From Thozetella sp. PMI_491 (Eukaryota > Ascomycota > Sordariomycetes > Chaetosphaeriales > Chaetosphaeriaceae), in contig MU270067.1 of assembly GCA_021432635.1 (NCBI GenBank), positions 248,001-312,000 of the forward strand: a stretch of 64,000 nt of DNA. Direction: 5' to 3'. A program made the translations under genes and the position numbers. The notes under the pieces were generated by a model. The model did no database searches, was not told the DNA's origin, and saw only the letters and a program-made list of their open reading frames with translations. Below, piece by piece: positions 36,701 to 46,434 of the stretch. Within the stretch, counting starts at the first letter, position 1; every line of letters begins with the position of its first letter.

Positions 36701-37187
36701 TGCCGCTTTTCGTTGTGTGCTTGATCCACTGAGCTGTTTCTGAGGTCGAATTTGTCGGTGTATAGGTCCATAGCTCCGAGGCTGTCGGAGAAGCGCATTC
36801 CCCAGCAAACACAGTGATAGTGCCATTATCCGAAATCGACGGCGCGAAGGCTTTCGTCATCGCCCCATCGGCGAACGGAAGCCCTACGGTGAGGGTCTTC
36901 GTGTTGATAGAGCCCGCTTTCAAGGTTGTGGAAATGTCGAGAGCTAGCAAGTCGGCCGACTCACCGGACGGCGACAAGATGTAGGCCAGGCCATTGCTGC
37001 GGATGCCAGTGGCCCAGGCCGCGGGGTTTGACCCAGCGATGAGAATCGTCGTGGGCATATACGGCAGCGTCTCAGCAGCCGAGGCCAGAGCCGTAAATGC
37101 TAGGATGGCCAGCATGGCTAGGCGGATAGTTGAGGGTGCGGAGAGGGGCCGCATCCTGGCCTCAGTCTGCTCTGCAAATGGCGGCAT
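33747..37187 (-). CDS. Kelch/galactose-oxidase-like beta-propeller single-pass membrane protein
   Basis: A single uninterrupted exon encodes 1146 aa. The start is the first ATG of the open frame (MPPFAEQTEARM), 13 codons after the frame opens at a GTG. A hydrophobic N-terminus (IRLAMLAILAFTALASAA) looks like a signal peptide. The ectodomain of about 440 residues has spaced kelch motifs (YVYGGMCPW, YVVLGGHTQ, LVIFGGWVG, MMVYGGYS) and several N-glycosylation sites. One TM helix lies at about 467-491 (LGLGIPLALATIVVAVLWF), followed by RRHQKNRR. The cytosolic tail of about 650 residues is Ser/Pro/acidic-rich and contains a poly-Thr run and an EDDDEEDFVPIPGSP block. Such proteins are common in filamentous ascomycetes but I know no assigned function; the layout suggests a surface receptor or wall-binding role, which is inference. 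Confidence 0.85.
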   Translation of the reverse strand: MPPFAEQTEARMRPLSAPSTIRLAMLAILAFTALASAAETLPYMPTTILIAGSNPAAWATGIRSNGLAYILSPSGESADLLALDISTTLKAGSINTKTLTVGLPFADGAMTKAFAPSISDNGTITVFAGECASPTASELWTYTPTNSTSETAQWIKHTTKSGSSLDGQAAPYFLGGSLSFSAQVAPVVSAPVTYVYGGMCPWANTTGSTPQAGAMYSRRMFKVTPPSTNPSDPFSVGVASGGSQPPVAEAGFTFTALTPAISNRSGTVTQQASYVVLGGHTQQAFVNMSTAAIWSLPEETWNFVNIHSPVAKGQTELAIRDLDITSRSGHTTVLSEDGNRLVIFGGWVGDTAQAASPQLAIIEIGSSLGEWQWSVPTAQSQGSGIYGHGAVLLPGNVMMVYGGYSVSSSTTKQKREDGAVGTTTMFFNLTSETWSNEYSNPSPSSSPGNTGNAGPSSSAADDSSRNRKIGLGVGLGLGIPLALATIVVAVLWFRRHQKNRRYQRESDLRGLAQDASHFLHDPTDGPGAEDEMMEHDGFGNGRFFPWNASTARSWYTGGHDPYLTGGRSLGYESLRGGSRGYPIPPAPIVSIGRPRNARGLYQPTTSVTSSYDFASTRATGKIHPIYEADEDEQPRNNDDHGDLGVSGPLISPDADEDPFMTPAAGTPTGAPSGGLFPNVDSGSRGSSTPSPERHSGSRGQDREVRDWVLDVDAADAVLAARISPHNATTTRTTIDTPETTTTTTTTTTLLTTTAATTITSPPLSAVPAPLNINRQGRTSPTRRSSVRASGPAALAQGELDDGRTASNLSEGAYSFVQGGTATATSRSDSVRSHFRNAFGGPTATTVAAPGISAAATEARLDSSSSSEQTYSTARSKPDFTTLQAQGPSLLHHGETQGIRPEDDDEEDFVPIPGSPSKSRPRRSWLGSLKRVFSGSTPSPTGSSRENSPTHDEGGSSNFESRLVGMGPGGMLLRRKQGREAWEAAAATRDGMGAAENEDEWDIERAVEQRLVQVMFTVPKERLRVVNAEVEREEEVVVVDLEEETFDEPEDEYVGEENDAFDPEKAAMRAAEEDDGDIGKGRELKEYFDTEADEAPSERTDSMNTTTFHTAEAVRLERRRTRVLEMVESIESLSREHSPASSPQRGR

Positions 37188-38332
37188 TCCCGCTGTCGCC
37201 GGCGAATGGCAGAGGCTTGCAGACACGGCCTTGCTCGACGTGGAGGAAAGGTGGCCGCGAGACTGGTCTCACAGTCGGCAAGACATGACGCCCCCGGTCT
37301 CCGGATCGAAAGTGCAACCCGCTGCCTCGTTTGCGATGCAATGCGGCTGGCTCGAGGCCCAAATCGAACAGAGAGCTCTGGTCACCCACGGGCCCAGCTC
37401 CCTTGTCGTTCCCCGGATTTCGCGACCCTCAGGCTCGGGTCTAGTCGTGTCAACTAGGCAAAAACCCTAGCCGTCCCTTCCAGAAAAAAGCGAGTAATCA
37501 AGAAGCGAATCGAATCCACGATGATCGAACTACCGGGGGTTGGGATTGGGCAGCATTAAAGCATCGTCATATAGAGGCATATGCGACGGTGGGCTAGAGT
37601 CGGGGATGCGCGATGAGCTGTCAACAACGAGGGGCAAACATGAGGAAAGAGGGGCCTAGCAAGTTTGCAGAGAGGGAGCGGCCAGAAGATCAACAAACGA
37701 GCTGCCCCTCCGTTCTTGCTAAGGTGGGTCGGGGTTCGACAGTGTGGGGCCTTGCAGGGGTACTGGAGAGCGCATCAATTGGCAGGGCATCATCTTCGAC
37801 CCGCTTATCCCTGCATTGGCCCCACCTAAAAACCAATATATTTAGCCAGTACGCTATTGATTGTTGCCCGGGCAACACACGAGGATGACGAGAGCATGTC
37901 GCTTGATCCCTCCCAGCCTAATTATCTTCGATAGTTCGATCGAGGCAACGTTCCCAGCTCCTTCGGCGGGAGGGTGATCTCGGCGCACCAACCTGCGGTT
38001 ACAACATATGCACATGATCCCCTGAAGAACAGCGGTCTGAAATGTCACCAGTGTCATTGAGCTAGAACTAGTGGATAAAGGTAGCAATATTACGCGCAAT
38101 GAGAAGGCTACACAGCACAGGGTAGCAACAGCTACCCAATCTTGATGTCCGTCGTACTAGGTAATTAATACAGTGCGCATGCAGAAAAAAAGGAGCCGTA
38201 CGACCAATCTCACCCTTCGCGGTCTCTCACGGTAGAACGGCGGTTGATACAAAGCCAGCGATGCGTTCGTAGACCAGAACGACCTTGCTTGAACGCCTCC
38301 GAACCCAACACTCTGAGCAGTGCTGCCCGAAA
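37188..38332. promoter_or_regulatory. Intergenic region, promoter of the kelch membrane-protein gene
   Basis: About 1.1 kb between the kelch gene start (-) and the stop of the coiled-coil gene (-). It must contain the promoter of the former and the 3' UTR of the latter. No other gene or repeat is evident. Confidence 0.5.
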
Positions 38333-40177
38333 CTACTTGAAAGCATCCATCACCATGCGATCTCCTCCCGCATCGGCCGGTTCTGGAGCCGAGGAACCGC
38401 GGCCGCGACCGAAAACCGCCACATCGTCTCCCGCAGATTTTGTGGATGCCGTAGACCGGGCGGAATGTTTGGACTCGGGGGCTGGAGACAAATCGTTGGC
38501 CGGCTGCTGCAACTTCGCGTCCACATAAGCCCCGAGAGACCGCAGCTTTCCCTGGAGAATTTCCCTTTCGGCTCGAAGCCCATCGTTTGCCTTCTCTACC
38601 AACTGGCGGTATTCGAGGAACCTTTCTCTTTCTTCAATATAATGGGCGATCTGCGACTCGAGGCCATCCTTCTGAGCCGTCAACTCTGCTAGCTTAGCTT
38701 TGACCGTCTGCTCGATCTTTCCGATATTGTCCTTGCCGGCTGCCTCGACCAGCACGCTGTTGAGGGCACGTTCCCGCTCGGCGTCGGCCTCGAGGGTCTG
38801 CACTTGGACCTCGAGATGCTCGGCGCGTCGGGTGATTTTGAGGTTCTCTTGCTCTAGTTTGGACGCGCGTTGCAGACGCTCGTTGTACTTCTGCTCGAAT
38901 TCGGTTGCCCGCACTGGCCACTTCGGCTGCACGCTTGCCACAATGGTCGGCTCCCCCTCGATCTTCCTTGTGTACTCGATTCCGGGATGGTGCTCCCACG
39001 CTGGCAGCACAAAGATCGTAGTATGACCTTGGCCCATGAGACGGTAGTAGCGCGTCTTGATGTCGACATGGGCGATGCCGCGCATGTACTCGTCGCCATT
39101 CCGTTGCAGCACCAAGTTGTGCGAGCTTGCCGCCCCGTTGCCCTTGTGGACCTTCTCTTTGACCTGACTCATGGCCTCTTGTTTGTCTAATAGCTGGTGG
39201 ACAAACTTGAAGACATCGTCTCCGGAGTTCGCTAGGATCCAGCGATCCTGTGGATATGCGATCTCGCGCCCGACAGAGCGGCCGTCCGGCCCAGAACCCA
39301 TGTTGGACACGTACTGCCTGGGAATCGCGGCCTCGCCGGCTAGAGCGTCTAACGCATTGGCGTAGGAACGCTCCATTTCGTGCATGCGTGCCACAATATG
39401 CTGCGTGAAGAGAATCCATGACCCCAGTAGGCTGTTTCGTGCATCTTTCAGCTCCTCTGTGTCGTGCTCTTGGTCGGTCGGCAGGATGCTGACGAGGCCC
39501 CCAGTGGCCGAGAACTCATGGTCGAGGCGTTCTAGGCACGCGTTGGCATGAATCAGGAGATTATGGTGGGAAGCATAGGGCCTGGCCTTCTCGCCTTTCC
39601 CTCGGGCGGTCGACTCGGCGAAAGGGCAGTGGTACTCGGTTCCTGTTGCTTCGTCGCGCTTCCGTACGTCGTTGACGAGGAAGTTGAGCGGTTTCAGGTG
39701 GTTTGGGTCGTGGTTTTCGTACGGCCTGCTAAGGTCTGCGAGGAAGTCAAATGCATCGTTAAGCTCGTACTTCATAGTTAGAGGGTCGGTGGCAGAGGCG
39801 GCTCCTGAAGCCGGCCCAGCGTTGGTTCCCGCTGAGGCTGGCCCCGCAGGGATAGACTCTGCGTCGCAGTTGATCTCGGCAGACCTAACAGTCGGGCAAA
39901 GCGCATGAATCAGGATACAGAGCGACTGCGCGTGCTGCTTCAGCGCCAGCAGAGTCGGGGGGGATCCATGCGTGGAGAGCCAACTGCAGTTCAGATTCCG
40001 CAGGAGTTTCTTCTGGGTCTCATCGAGCTGATTTACCCGCGTCCACTGAGAGACATACGGCAGCGAGTAGTCGGTTGCCTTAATGTAACTCTTTTGGTGT
40101 CGGTTCTCATCGTCCTCATGATCTGCCAAGTGGATGGGCACGGGGATGTGGGAGATCGCCGAAGAAGTGAGCGCCAT
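38333..40177 (-). CDS. Uncharacterised fungal protein with C-terminal coiled coil
   Basis: Single exon, 614 aa, from ATG 40177 (MALTSSAISHIPVPIHL). The open frame continues upstream by 35 codons without an ATG. The first 400 residues look globular (SWLSTHGSPPTLLAL, FDFLADLSRPYENHDPNHLKPLNFLVNDV, SSHNLVLQRNGDEYMRG). The region KWPVRATEFEQKYNERLQRASKLEQENLK onward is a long heptad-rich coiled coil of about 150 residues. The protein ends in a Ser/Ala/Gly-rich tail with FGRGRGSS. I do not recognise the family and assign no function. The codon pattern and length argue for a real gene. Both neighbours are separate genes; the nearest, on the same strand, is the kelch protein. Confidence 0.8.
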   Translation of the reverse strand: MALTSSAISHIPVPIHLADHEDDENRHQKSYIKATDYSLPYVSQWTRVNQLDETQKKLLRNLNCSWLSTHGSPPTLLALKQHAQSLCILIHALCPTVRSAEINCDAESIPAGPASAGTNAGPASGAASATDPLTMKYELNDAFDFLADLSRPYENHDPNHLKPLNFLVNDVRKRDEATGTEYHCPFAESTARGKGEKARPYASHHNLLIHANACLERLDHEFSATGGLVSILPTDQEHDTEELKDARNSLLGSWILFTQHIVARMHEMERSYANALDALAGEAAIPRQYVSNMGSGPDGRSVGREIAYPQDRWILANSGDDVFKFVHQLLDKQEAMSQVKEKVHKGNGAASSHNLVLQRNGDEYMRGIAHVDIKTRYYRLMGQGHTTIFVLPAWEHHPGIEYTRKIEGEPTIVASVQPKWPVRATEFEQKYNERLQRASKLEQENLKITRRAEHLEVQVQTLEADAERERALNSVLVEAAGKDNIGKIEQTVKAKLAELTAQKDGLESQIAHYIEERERFLEYRQLVEKANDGLRAEREILQGKLRSLGAYVDAKLQQPANDLSPAPESKHSARSTASTKSAGDDVAVFGRGRGSSAPEPADAGGDRMVMDAFK

Positions 40178-42777
40178 CCTGACGATCCGTCGAAGTCGAA
40201 GGTTTCTCGAACAATGTTCTTCTGCCCGGCTCGCGACACTCAGACACCCAAGGTGGAGTCTTGGGGATGAGGAGGCCCCCAAGATTGGGATAGAGCCCCT
40301 TTACCTCTGTTATTCTTACGTTCCTGCCAAAGAAGGCCGGAAGGGCATCTTCCCGCATTCCAGAGACCGCATGGGGCTGCAGGAGACCAAACGAAGGAGC
40401 AATGCATTTCTTTGGACTAACCAAAAGCACCAAAGATTTCATTGTTCGTGTCAAAAGGCATCATCCCGATGGCCTCATCCTGGTATGGCATTGGCACAGG
40501 AGGTGGACCAAAAGTGCTGTGGCACACAGAATCAAAATCACTCAGTCAATAGCCAGTAATCATCAAGAAACTTGAATTTCTGTTCGTCGCTTCTCGCCTT
40601 TTAGCTTTACCTCATTTGGTGCCCGCGGCTGCGCACCGGTCCGACCAAGTTTTTCTCCCAATAGCATTACCTTGAGCCTGGCGAAGTGAGTTTGCGATGC
40701 TAAACAGCCATCTGGGCGACTATTGAAACAGCTCTTACCCATGTCTTACCCTCTCTCGCCCTTTTTTTTGTTCGAACATAAGGCCGCAACTGGTACAGGG
40801 TTTCCTGTTCCGGCCGGGAAATGGGCAAGGGAACATGTGACGGCTCGGAACAGATGAGGAAGAAGAAAGAGGCCTCTGAATCCGTAGACCTGTTCATTCA
40901 TACCTTGGTTGAGCATGTGTAGTACGATACATTACAAAACCGGCGATCCCGGGATGAGGCGTGAAACGGACTTGGTGTGGGGAGGATTGGAAGGCTTGGG
41001 GCCGTGTTCGTGTACGCGTTTCTTTGAGGCATGCAGCTAGAGAACGGATGGAAGGCAACCGATTCCGGTGTGAGAAATAAACTCATCGGAGTCAGCGAAA
41101 AAGAACGCGAGCATCGACGGCGGCAGCGCGGCTCTGCTATCAGGCATGCATTGTATCTCAAACACCCATGCCGCGGAGGAGCAGCAACTGATGCTTGCCC
41201 AGCTGAAGGTGCGCGGGTGGGCGTCACATCGTAGGGAACCCCCGGTCGGATGTGGTGTGGGTCAGCTTCTTCGGCACGTTCTGCCATGGTCTAGACTTGT
41301 GGCTGGTGCGCCGCCTTGGTGCGGCCTTTCTTCCGGAGATGAACAGTCATTGGATCGATTCCTGGGACTTGCATACGACTCGGTTATCTCTCATCCCAGA
41401 CGATCAGCTGCGTTGGGCAAATGATGAGCCGCGCGGAGAGAGCGCGCGGGCGCTGTATAATCTGTATAGAGTATTGATGGTCTCGATTGCAGAGAGAGCA
41501 TCCCAGGGATGTTCATCCCGATGGAGGGAGTCGTTGCCAAGCACGGGTGCGATCCGCAACCAGATCCCCAGATCCCTGGAGGGAAGGGCAGCTGAAGCTT
41601 ACGCTTAGGATGCAATGGGCTGCGGGGGACGTGCAGCGCGGAGGAGCCCAGATCGAGGGCGGAGCTTCCCGCAGAAACATGTTGATTCACGCCTAAGGAT
41701 TGGCAACATGAAGCTTTTTACGCGTTGCTGGGCCAGTAGCGCCGATGGTATGCGTGTCGCCGGCTCCGCGACGGCTTGAATGGCGCGGTTGAATCGCGCA
41801 GAGTCTCGTTCCACTGGCGACACCATTCGGGAGGGGGAGATGAGACACATGCTATTCTCGCACTCTCCACAAATGAAAAGAAAGGGCGCCGTGCTGCCTC
41901 TGCCGAAAGCATTCGGGTACCCGATGGGCGGGTTTAATCAAAGTGTAAACAAGCTGTCAAGAGAGGGCCGGATCGAGGGGCGAGTATCCTGATCTGCTCA
42001 TGCGATCAGCCGGCAACTGGCTAGGTGCTCCGCAGATGCCTTGGTGTGGTCGGGTCGGTAGAAAGCTTGTCAGGCTCGGGCGACCGACAAGATCAGATGC
42101 GAACGAAGGCCACGACCAAGGCTGCTGAAAGCTGCAGAAAAGGCGCGGCGCCGTTCCTTGCGAGGTCTGCCACTTGCGTCTGTGCCAACCTAGTTCGTGC
42201 GTCTTAATACAGGTCATTATTGATGCGGGCGGCTGGAGGGACCCACGACTCGTGTGTTTCGTGGCGGGGGCCCGCCTAGATTCTGGTGCTCATTTGCGTC
42301 ATAGGTCAATTTGTACCTGGCACCCACTTGCTCAGCTTGGATGTCCTTGGTCGTCACTACCGGGCAGCCAATCTTGCGAACCAGATTTGGGTAGGACTGC
42401 CAGGCATTTCCCTCAATGCTATTGCGGCACCAGCGATAGCAAGCCACGCGCGGAGCAGGTTATGGCCTCGCTCTATTAAAGGGGTTCTGGAGAGCCACTC
42501 AACGGGGGGTATCTTTTCCATCGTTTTTTTTTTTAATGCCCTACCCTTCCTTCCACTAAGGTAGCCGTTGGAGCAAAGCCGGGGAAGCTACTACAAACCA
42601 CCCACCCGTCGACAATATCGTCTGCGTGCTCGACTGCTCGACCGACTCCACGGTACGGTGGGCCCAAGCTCCTGCCCAACGTCAGGGATCTGCAGCCACT
42701 CGCGCTTTCCGGCGATAGTCTGATTTGCACCGCTTGCGTTGTGGTAGTACCCACCTGCCCACTAGTCGTGTTTTTGC

Positions 42778-42802
42778 TGGGCTTGCGGGCTTGCAGGCTT
42801 GC
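42778..42802. repeat. GGCTTGC tandem repeat, three degenerate copies
   Basis: GGGCTTGCGGGCTTGCAGGCTTGCA: three near-copies of an 8-bp unit immediately beyond the 3' side of the tRNA-like element. It might be a simple tail of a SINE, but this is speculative. Confidence 0.6.
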
Positions 42803-42808
42803 ATTCAT

Positions 42809-42895
42809 TTCTTCTGGATTTGAACCGGGGGCCGCTCTGCACGACCTGAGACCTTGATTTTTATACATCAAGGCGCCCTGTTTCGCCACCCCTCC
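42809..42895 (-). ncRNA. tRNA-like Pol III element (A box + B box), probable tRNA pseudogene or SINE head
   Basis: On the minus strand a perfect A box (TGGCGAAACAGG, 42877-42888) is followed 51 bp later by a perfect B box (GGTTCAAATCC, 42816-42826), the spacing of a tRNA gene. A D-arm-like GCG/CGC stem and an anticodon-stem-like CTTGA/TCAAG stem are visible, with an enlarged variable region as in Leu/Ser tRNAs. Against a working tRNA: the anticodon loop is too long (10 nt), the T stem has two mismatches, the acceptor ends do not pair, and no T4 terminator follows within about 60 nt. A decayed tRNA or a tRNA-derived SINE fits best. Confidence 0.4.
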
Positions 42896-43077
42896 TCCGG
42901 CTCCCCTCCACGAATATCTCCAAATCCAGCGGGTAGACTCCTTTGTCGGGAGGTATAGATAGAGGACATCACCCTCGAGCAGCCCAACAGCCAGCCATTG
43001 CGGAGGCTGTCTTACAACCCTGTTAACTACTACACCAACTTGGCCCCGCTGCAGCTCCGGCTGTGAAAATCGTCATC

Positions 43078-45955
43078 ATGGCGAACGACGATTCCGAGCA
43101 GCCATCGTCCTCGTCTCTGTCTGGTAAGGGAAACCCCAGAGCCCCCACCCCCATCTACACCTTGATGCATTAGATGCTGACGACGCGTGGGAAGGCATGA
43201 TCGCGACGCTGGCGCCGGTGGCAATCGTTTCTGCTGTCTACCTGCTCATCTTCCTGATACTGCGCAGGAGCCAGCGACGCTACTATGCCCCCAGGTCCTA
43301 CCTAGGGACCCTCAACCCGAAGTGAGCAGCTGTTAACTGTACCAGAGAATGACCTCTTGCTGACCAGACACACTAGCCAACGGTCCCCTGAGCTCCCGGG
43401 CGGTTTTCTCAACTGGGTTGGCACATTCTGGAAGATTCCCGATGTCTATGCCCTCCAGCACCAGTCCCTAGACGCCTATCTCTTCCTCCGCTTTATGCGC
43501 GTCCTCGTCTTGATTTGCTTCGTGGGATGCTGCATCACCTGGCCTGTTCTCTTCCCCGTCAACGCGACCGGAGGCGGCGGCCAGCAGCAGCTAGACATGT
43601 TGGCGTACAGCAACATTGACAACAAGAACAGTGCTTACCGATACTTTGCCCACGCCTTGGTCGCTTGGGTGTACTTTGGCTTCATCATGTACGTCATCAC
43701 CCGGGAGTGCATCTTCTACATCAACCTTCGGCAGGCCTTCCTCCTCAGCCCTCTCTATTCGAGCCGCATCTCCTCTCGTACCGTGCTGTTCACCTCGGTG
43801 CCTGCCGCATACCTGGATGAGGCGAAGCTGCGCAAAGTCTTTGGGGAGACGGTCAAGAACATCTGGATCACGGGCAAGACCGAGGAGCTTGACAAGCTCG
43901 TGCAAGAGCGCGACAAGACAGCCTTCAACCTCGAGAAGGCCGAAGTGAAGCTCATTAAGCTGGCCAACAAAGAGCGCCAGAACGCCCTCAAGAAGGGAGC
44001 CACCGAACACGACAAGAGCGATGCTCAGCCGGAGGCTGATTCGGGCAGCCTTGCCAAGCGATGGATCCCGGACAAGAAGCGACCCACCCACCGGACCGGA
44101 GCCCTTGGCCTGTTCGGGAAGAAGGTCGATACCATCAACTGGAGCCGCCAGGAGCTGGAACGTCTCATTCCTGCCGTCGAGTCCGCCCAGGCCACCTACC
44201 GGGCTGGAGACTACAGCAAGGCTGGCGGTGTTTTTGTCGAATTTAGGACTCAAGCCGAGGCTGAGTGTGCTTCCCAAGTCCTCACTCACCACCAGGCTCT
44301 CCACATGTCTCCCAGATATGTCGGCATCAGGCCTGACGAAGTCATCTGGAAGTCTCTTTCTATTCCTTGGTGGCAACTCGTGGTTCGCCGGTACGCCGTG
44401 AACGCATTTATCTGCGCCTTGATCCTGTTCTGGGCCATCCCCGTCGCCGTCGTTGGCATCATCAGCAACGTCCCCTACCTGGAAACTCTTGCGCCTTTCA
44501 CGTGGCTCAAGAAGATCCCTGACGTGAGTTCTTGTACCTCATAAACTAAAGTAGAGGCTAGCTGACATGTGCAGGTCATCATGGGAGTCGTCACGGGACT
44601 CCTACCGTCAGTCCTACTATCCGTTCTGATGTCCCTCGTACCGGTCGTCATGCGCTGTAAGTTGCGTTTACCCTCTTGGCCGATTAAAGCTAACCAGGAG
44701 AAAACCAGTGTGCGCCAAGCTTGCCGGCGAGCCTTCATTGTCTCGGGTTGAGCTGTACACACAGAAAGCCTACTTCGCCTTCCAAGTCATCCAGGTGTTC
44801 CTTGTGGCTACCATTGGCTCTTCTGCTACTGCCGTGGCCGATCAAATTCGGCAACACCCAGAATCTGCCACCACAATCCTAGCCAACAACCTCCCCAAGG
44901 CATACAACTTGTACATCTCGTACTTCATCGTGCAGGGCCTGACGATTGCGACCGGTGTCCTTACGCAGGTCGTTGGTTTTGTCATATTCTCCCTCCTCTA
45001 CAAGTACTTGACTGGCACACCTCGAGCCATGTATACGAAGTGGGCGAATCTGAGCGCCATCTCTTGGGGTAGTACCCTTCCCGTGTACACTAATATCGCG
45101 GTCATTGGTAGGTCTCCGCATTTTGAATTTTCAGTTCGGCCACTAACCCTACTAGCGATTGTGTACTCCGCCATCGCGCCTCTAACACTTGCGTGGGCGA
45201 CGATCGCCATGTCTCTGTTCTACCTGGCATGGCGATATAACGTACTATTCGTCACTGACACAAGCATCGACACCCGAGGACTCATCTACCCGACTGCTAT
45301 CAAGCAGCTCTTTGTCGGCCTCTATATCTCCGAAATATGCTTGATTGGTCTGTTCGCCGCCTCAGTCGCACCCGGACCCCTCGTCCTCATGGTGGCATTC
45401 CTGGTCTTCACACTTCTCTTCCACATGAGCCTAAACAGCGCGCTTGATCCCCTCCTCTACAACCTGCCCCAGACTCTGCTCGCCGAAGAAGAACAGCGGC
45501 TTCTTGCCCCTGCGACCAACGGTGCGCAGGCTGGTCCCAGCAGCAACGGTGCTCACTCTGCCGACGCAGACGCTGCTGAGAAGGGACTTGCTGAGGGAAG
45601 TTCTCGCGCCGCCACCGGGAAGAAGCCTGGCAAGTTGAGCAAGTTCCTCAAGCCCTGGGTCTATTCGGATTACCACACCCTCCGGGGGCTGCTTCCCGAA
45701 GGGGCTGCCCACAATCGCAGCATTTACTCAGAGGAGATAGGACGTGATGCCTACTACCCTCCCTCCATCACTTCGGTGCCTCCGCTATTGTGGATTCCCT
45801 CAGATGGGGCTGGGATCTCCAAGCAAGAGGTGGCCCATACTAGCAAGGTCATTGCTATCACCGACGAGGGCTGTGAGCTCGATGAGAAGGGGAACTTGGT
45901 CTGGGATAGAGACACCACTAGGCCACCGGTCTGGAACGAGAAGGTGATCTACTAA
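43078..45955 (+). CDS. CSC1/OSCA (DUF221) osmosensitive cation channel, PHM7/RSN1-like
   Basis: Six exons: 43078-43123, 43174-43321, 43377-44523, 44575-44656, 44709-45107 and 45156-45955, total 2622 nt (873 aa). The family forms stress-gated, calcium-permeable channels related to TMEM16. In order: the N-terminal RSN1 TM region (MIATLAPVAIVSAVYLLIFLILRRSQRR), the block VGTFWKIPDVYALQHQSLDAYLFLRFMR, a PHM7-type cytosolic domain (SRTVLFTSVPAAYLDE...WSRQELERLIPAVESAQ), the seven-TM channel region, and a C-terminal PHM7 extension (PPSITSVPPLLWIPSD). The 45108-45155 intron is 48 nt and has no in-frame stop; its removal restores TNIAVI-AIVYSAIAP, matching the family. The start ATG is followed by a short acidic N-terminus in exon 1. 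Substrate and trigger are inferred from the family. Confidence 0.93.
45108..45155 (+). other. 48-nt intron, multiple of three and stop-free (CSC1-type gene)
   Basis: Donor GTAGGT, branch CACTAACCC, acceptor CTAG. If retained, it would add 16 residues (about GRSPHFEFSVRPLTLL) inside a TM region without breaking the frame. Family alignment favours removal. Confidence 0.75.
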
Positions 45956-46434
45956 GGGCACGGCGGTCTTCCTTGACCGTTGGCTGCATCGACATGTGCT
46001 TTTCCTTGGTTGAACGATCCCGCAGCTAGTCCCGCCCCTTTTTGATGTCGTCGCTATGCCTGTTGGTCCCCAAGTGGGGGCTGTGGAATGGATACACACT
46101 CTCTCGGATTGCCTGCTACTAGATGAGGGCTGATGGGGTTCGGTCTTTGGTAGGAAGAATCTCTCTGCGCTGATACCCGTCGACTTGCCAGTTGATTTAT
46201 TTGCTTTTCTCTTCTTGAGCTACCTAACTTGGGTCATAATACTACACCACTAATAACGACCCTCTTCTCTATGGCGTAGCATGCACGCTATTGTGCTTGC
46301 CGATGTGACCAAAGTCGACTCCAAAGCTCGTTGAAGCCCGCCCCCTTCATCTGATATCAGAACAGCCTAGACAAGCCTCTAGATTCCCCGAATCGAACAT
46401 GTCATGACGAAAAGTAGGTTTCGTGTGTCTTGTC
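45956..46434. other. Convergent 3' intergenic region
   Basis: This lies between the CSC1-type gene (+) and the GMC oxidoreductase (-). No gene, repeat or strong motif is seen. Confidence 0.5.

Larger units (their letters stand above)
40178..43077. other. Divergent intergenic region (2.9 kb)
   Basis: This lies between the coiled-coil gene (-) and the CSC1-type gene (+) and should hold both promoters. Open frames of 80-140 codons overlap on both strands and show no domain. A tRNA-like Pol III promoter lies at about 42809-42895. A T12 run near 42524-42535 and the tandem GGCTTGC repeats at about 42778-42802 are the other features seen. Confidence 0.5.

Noticed and set aside
43591-44376. 261-codon minus-strand frame
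   Set aside because: Antisense of the CSC1-type coding exon.
46380-46410. CCGAATCGAAC resembling a tRNA 3' end
   Set aside because: The flanks do not pair and no A box is present.
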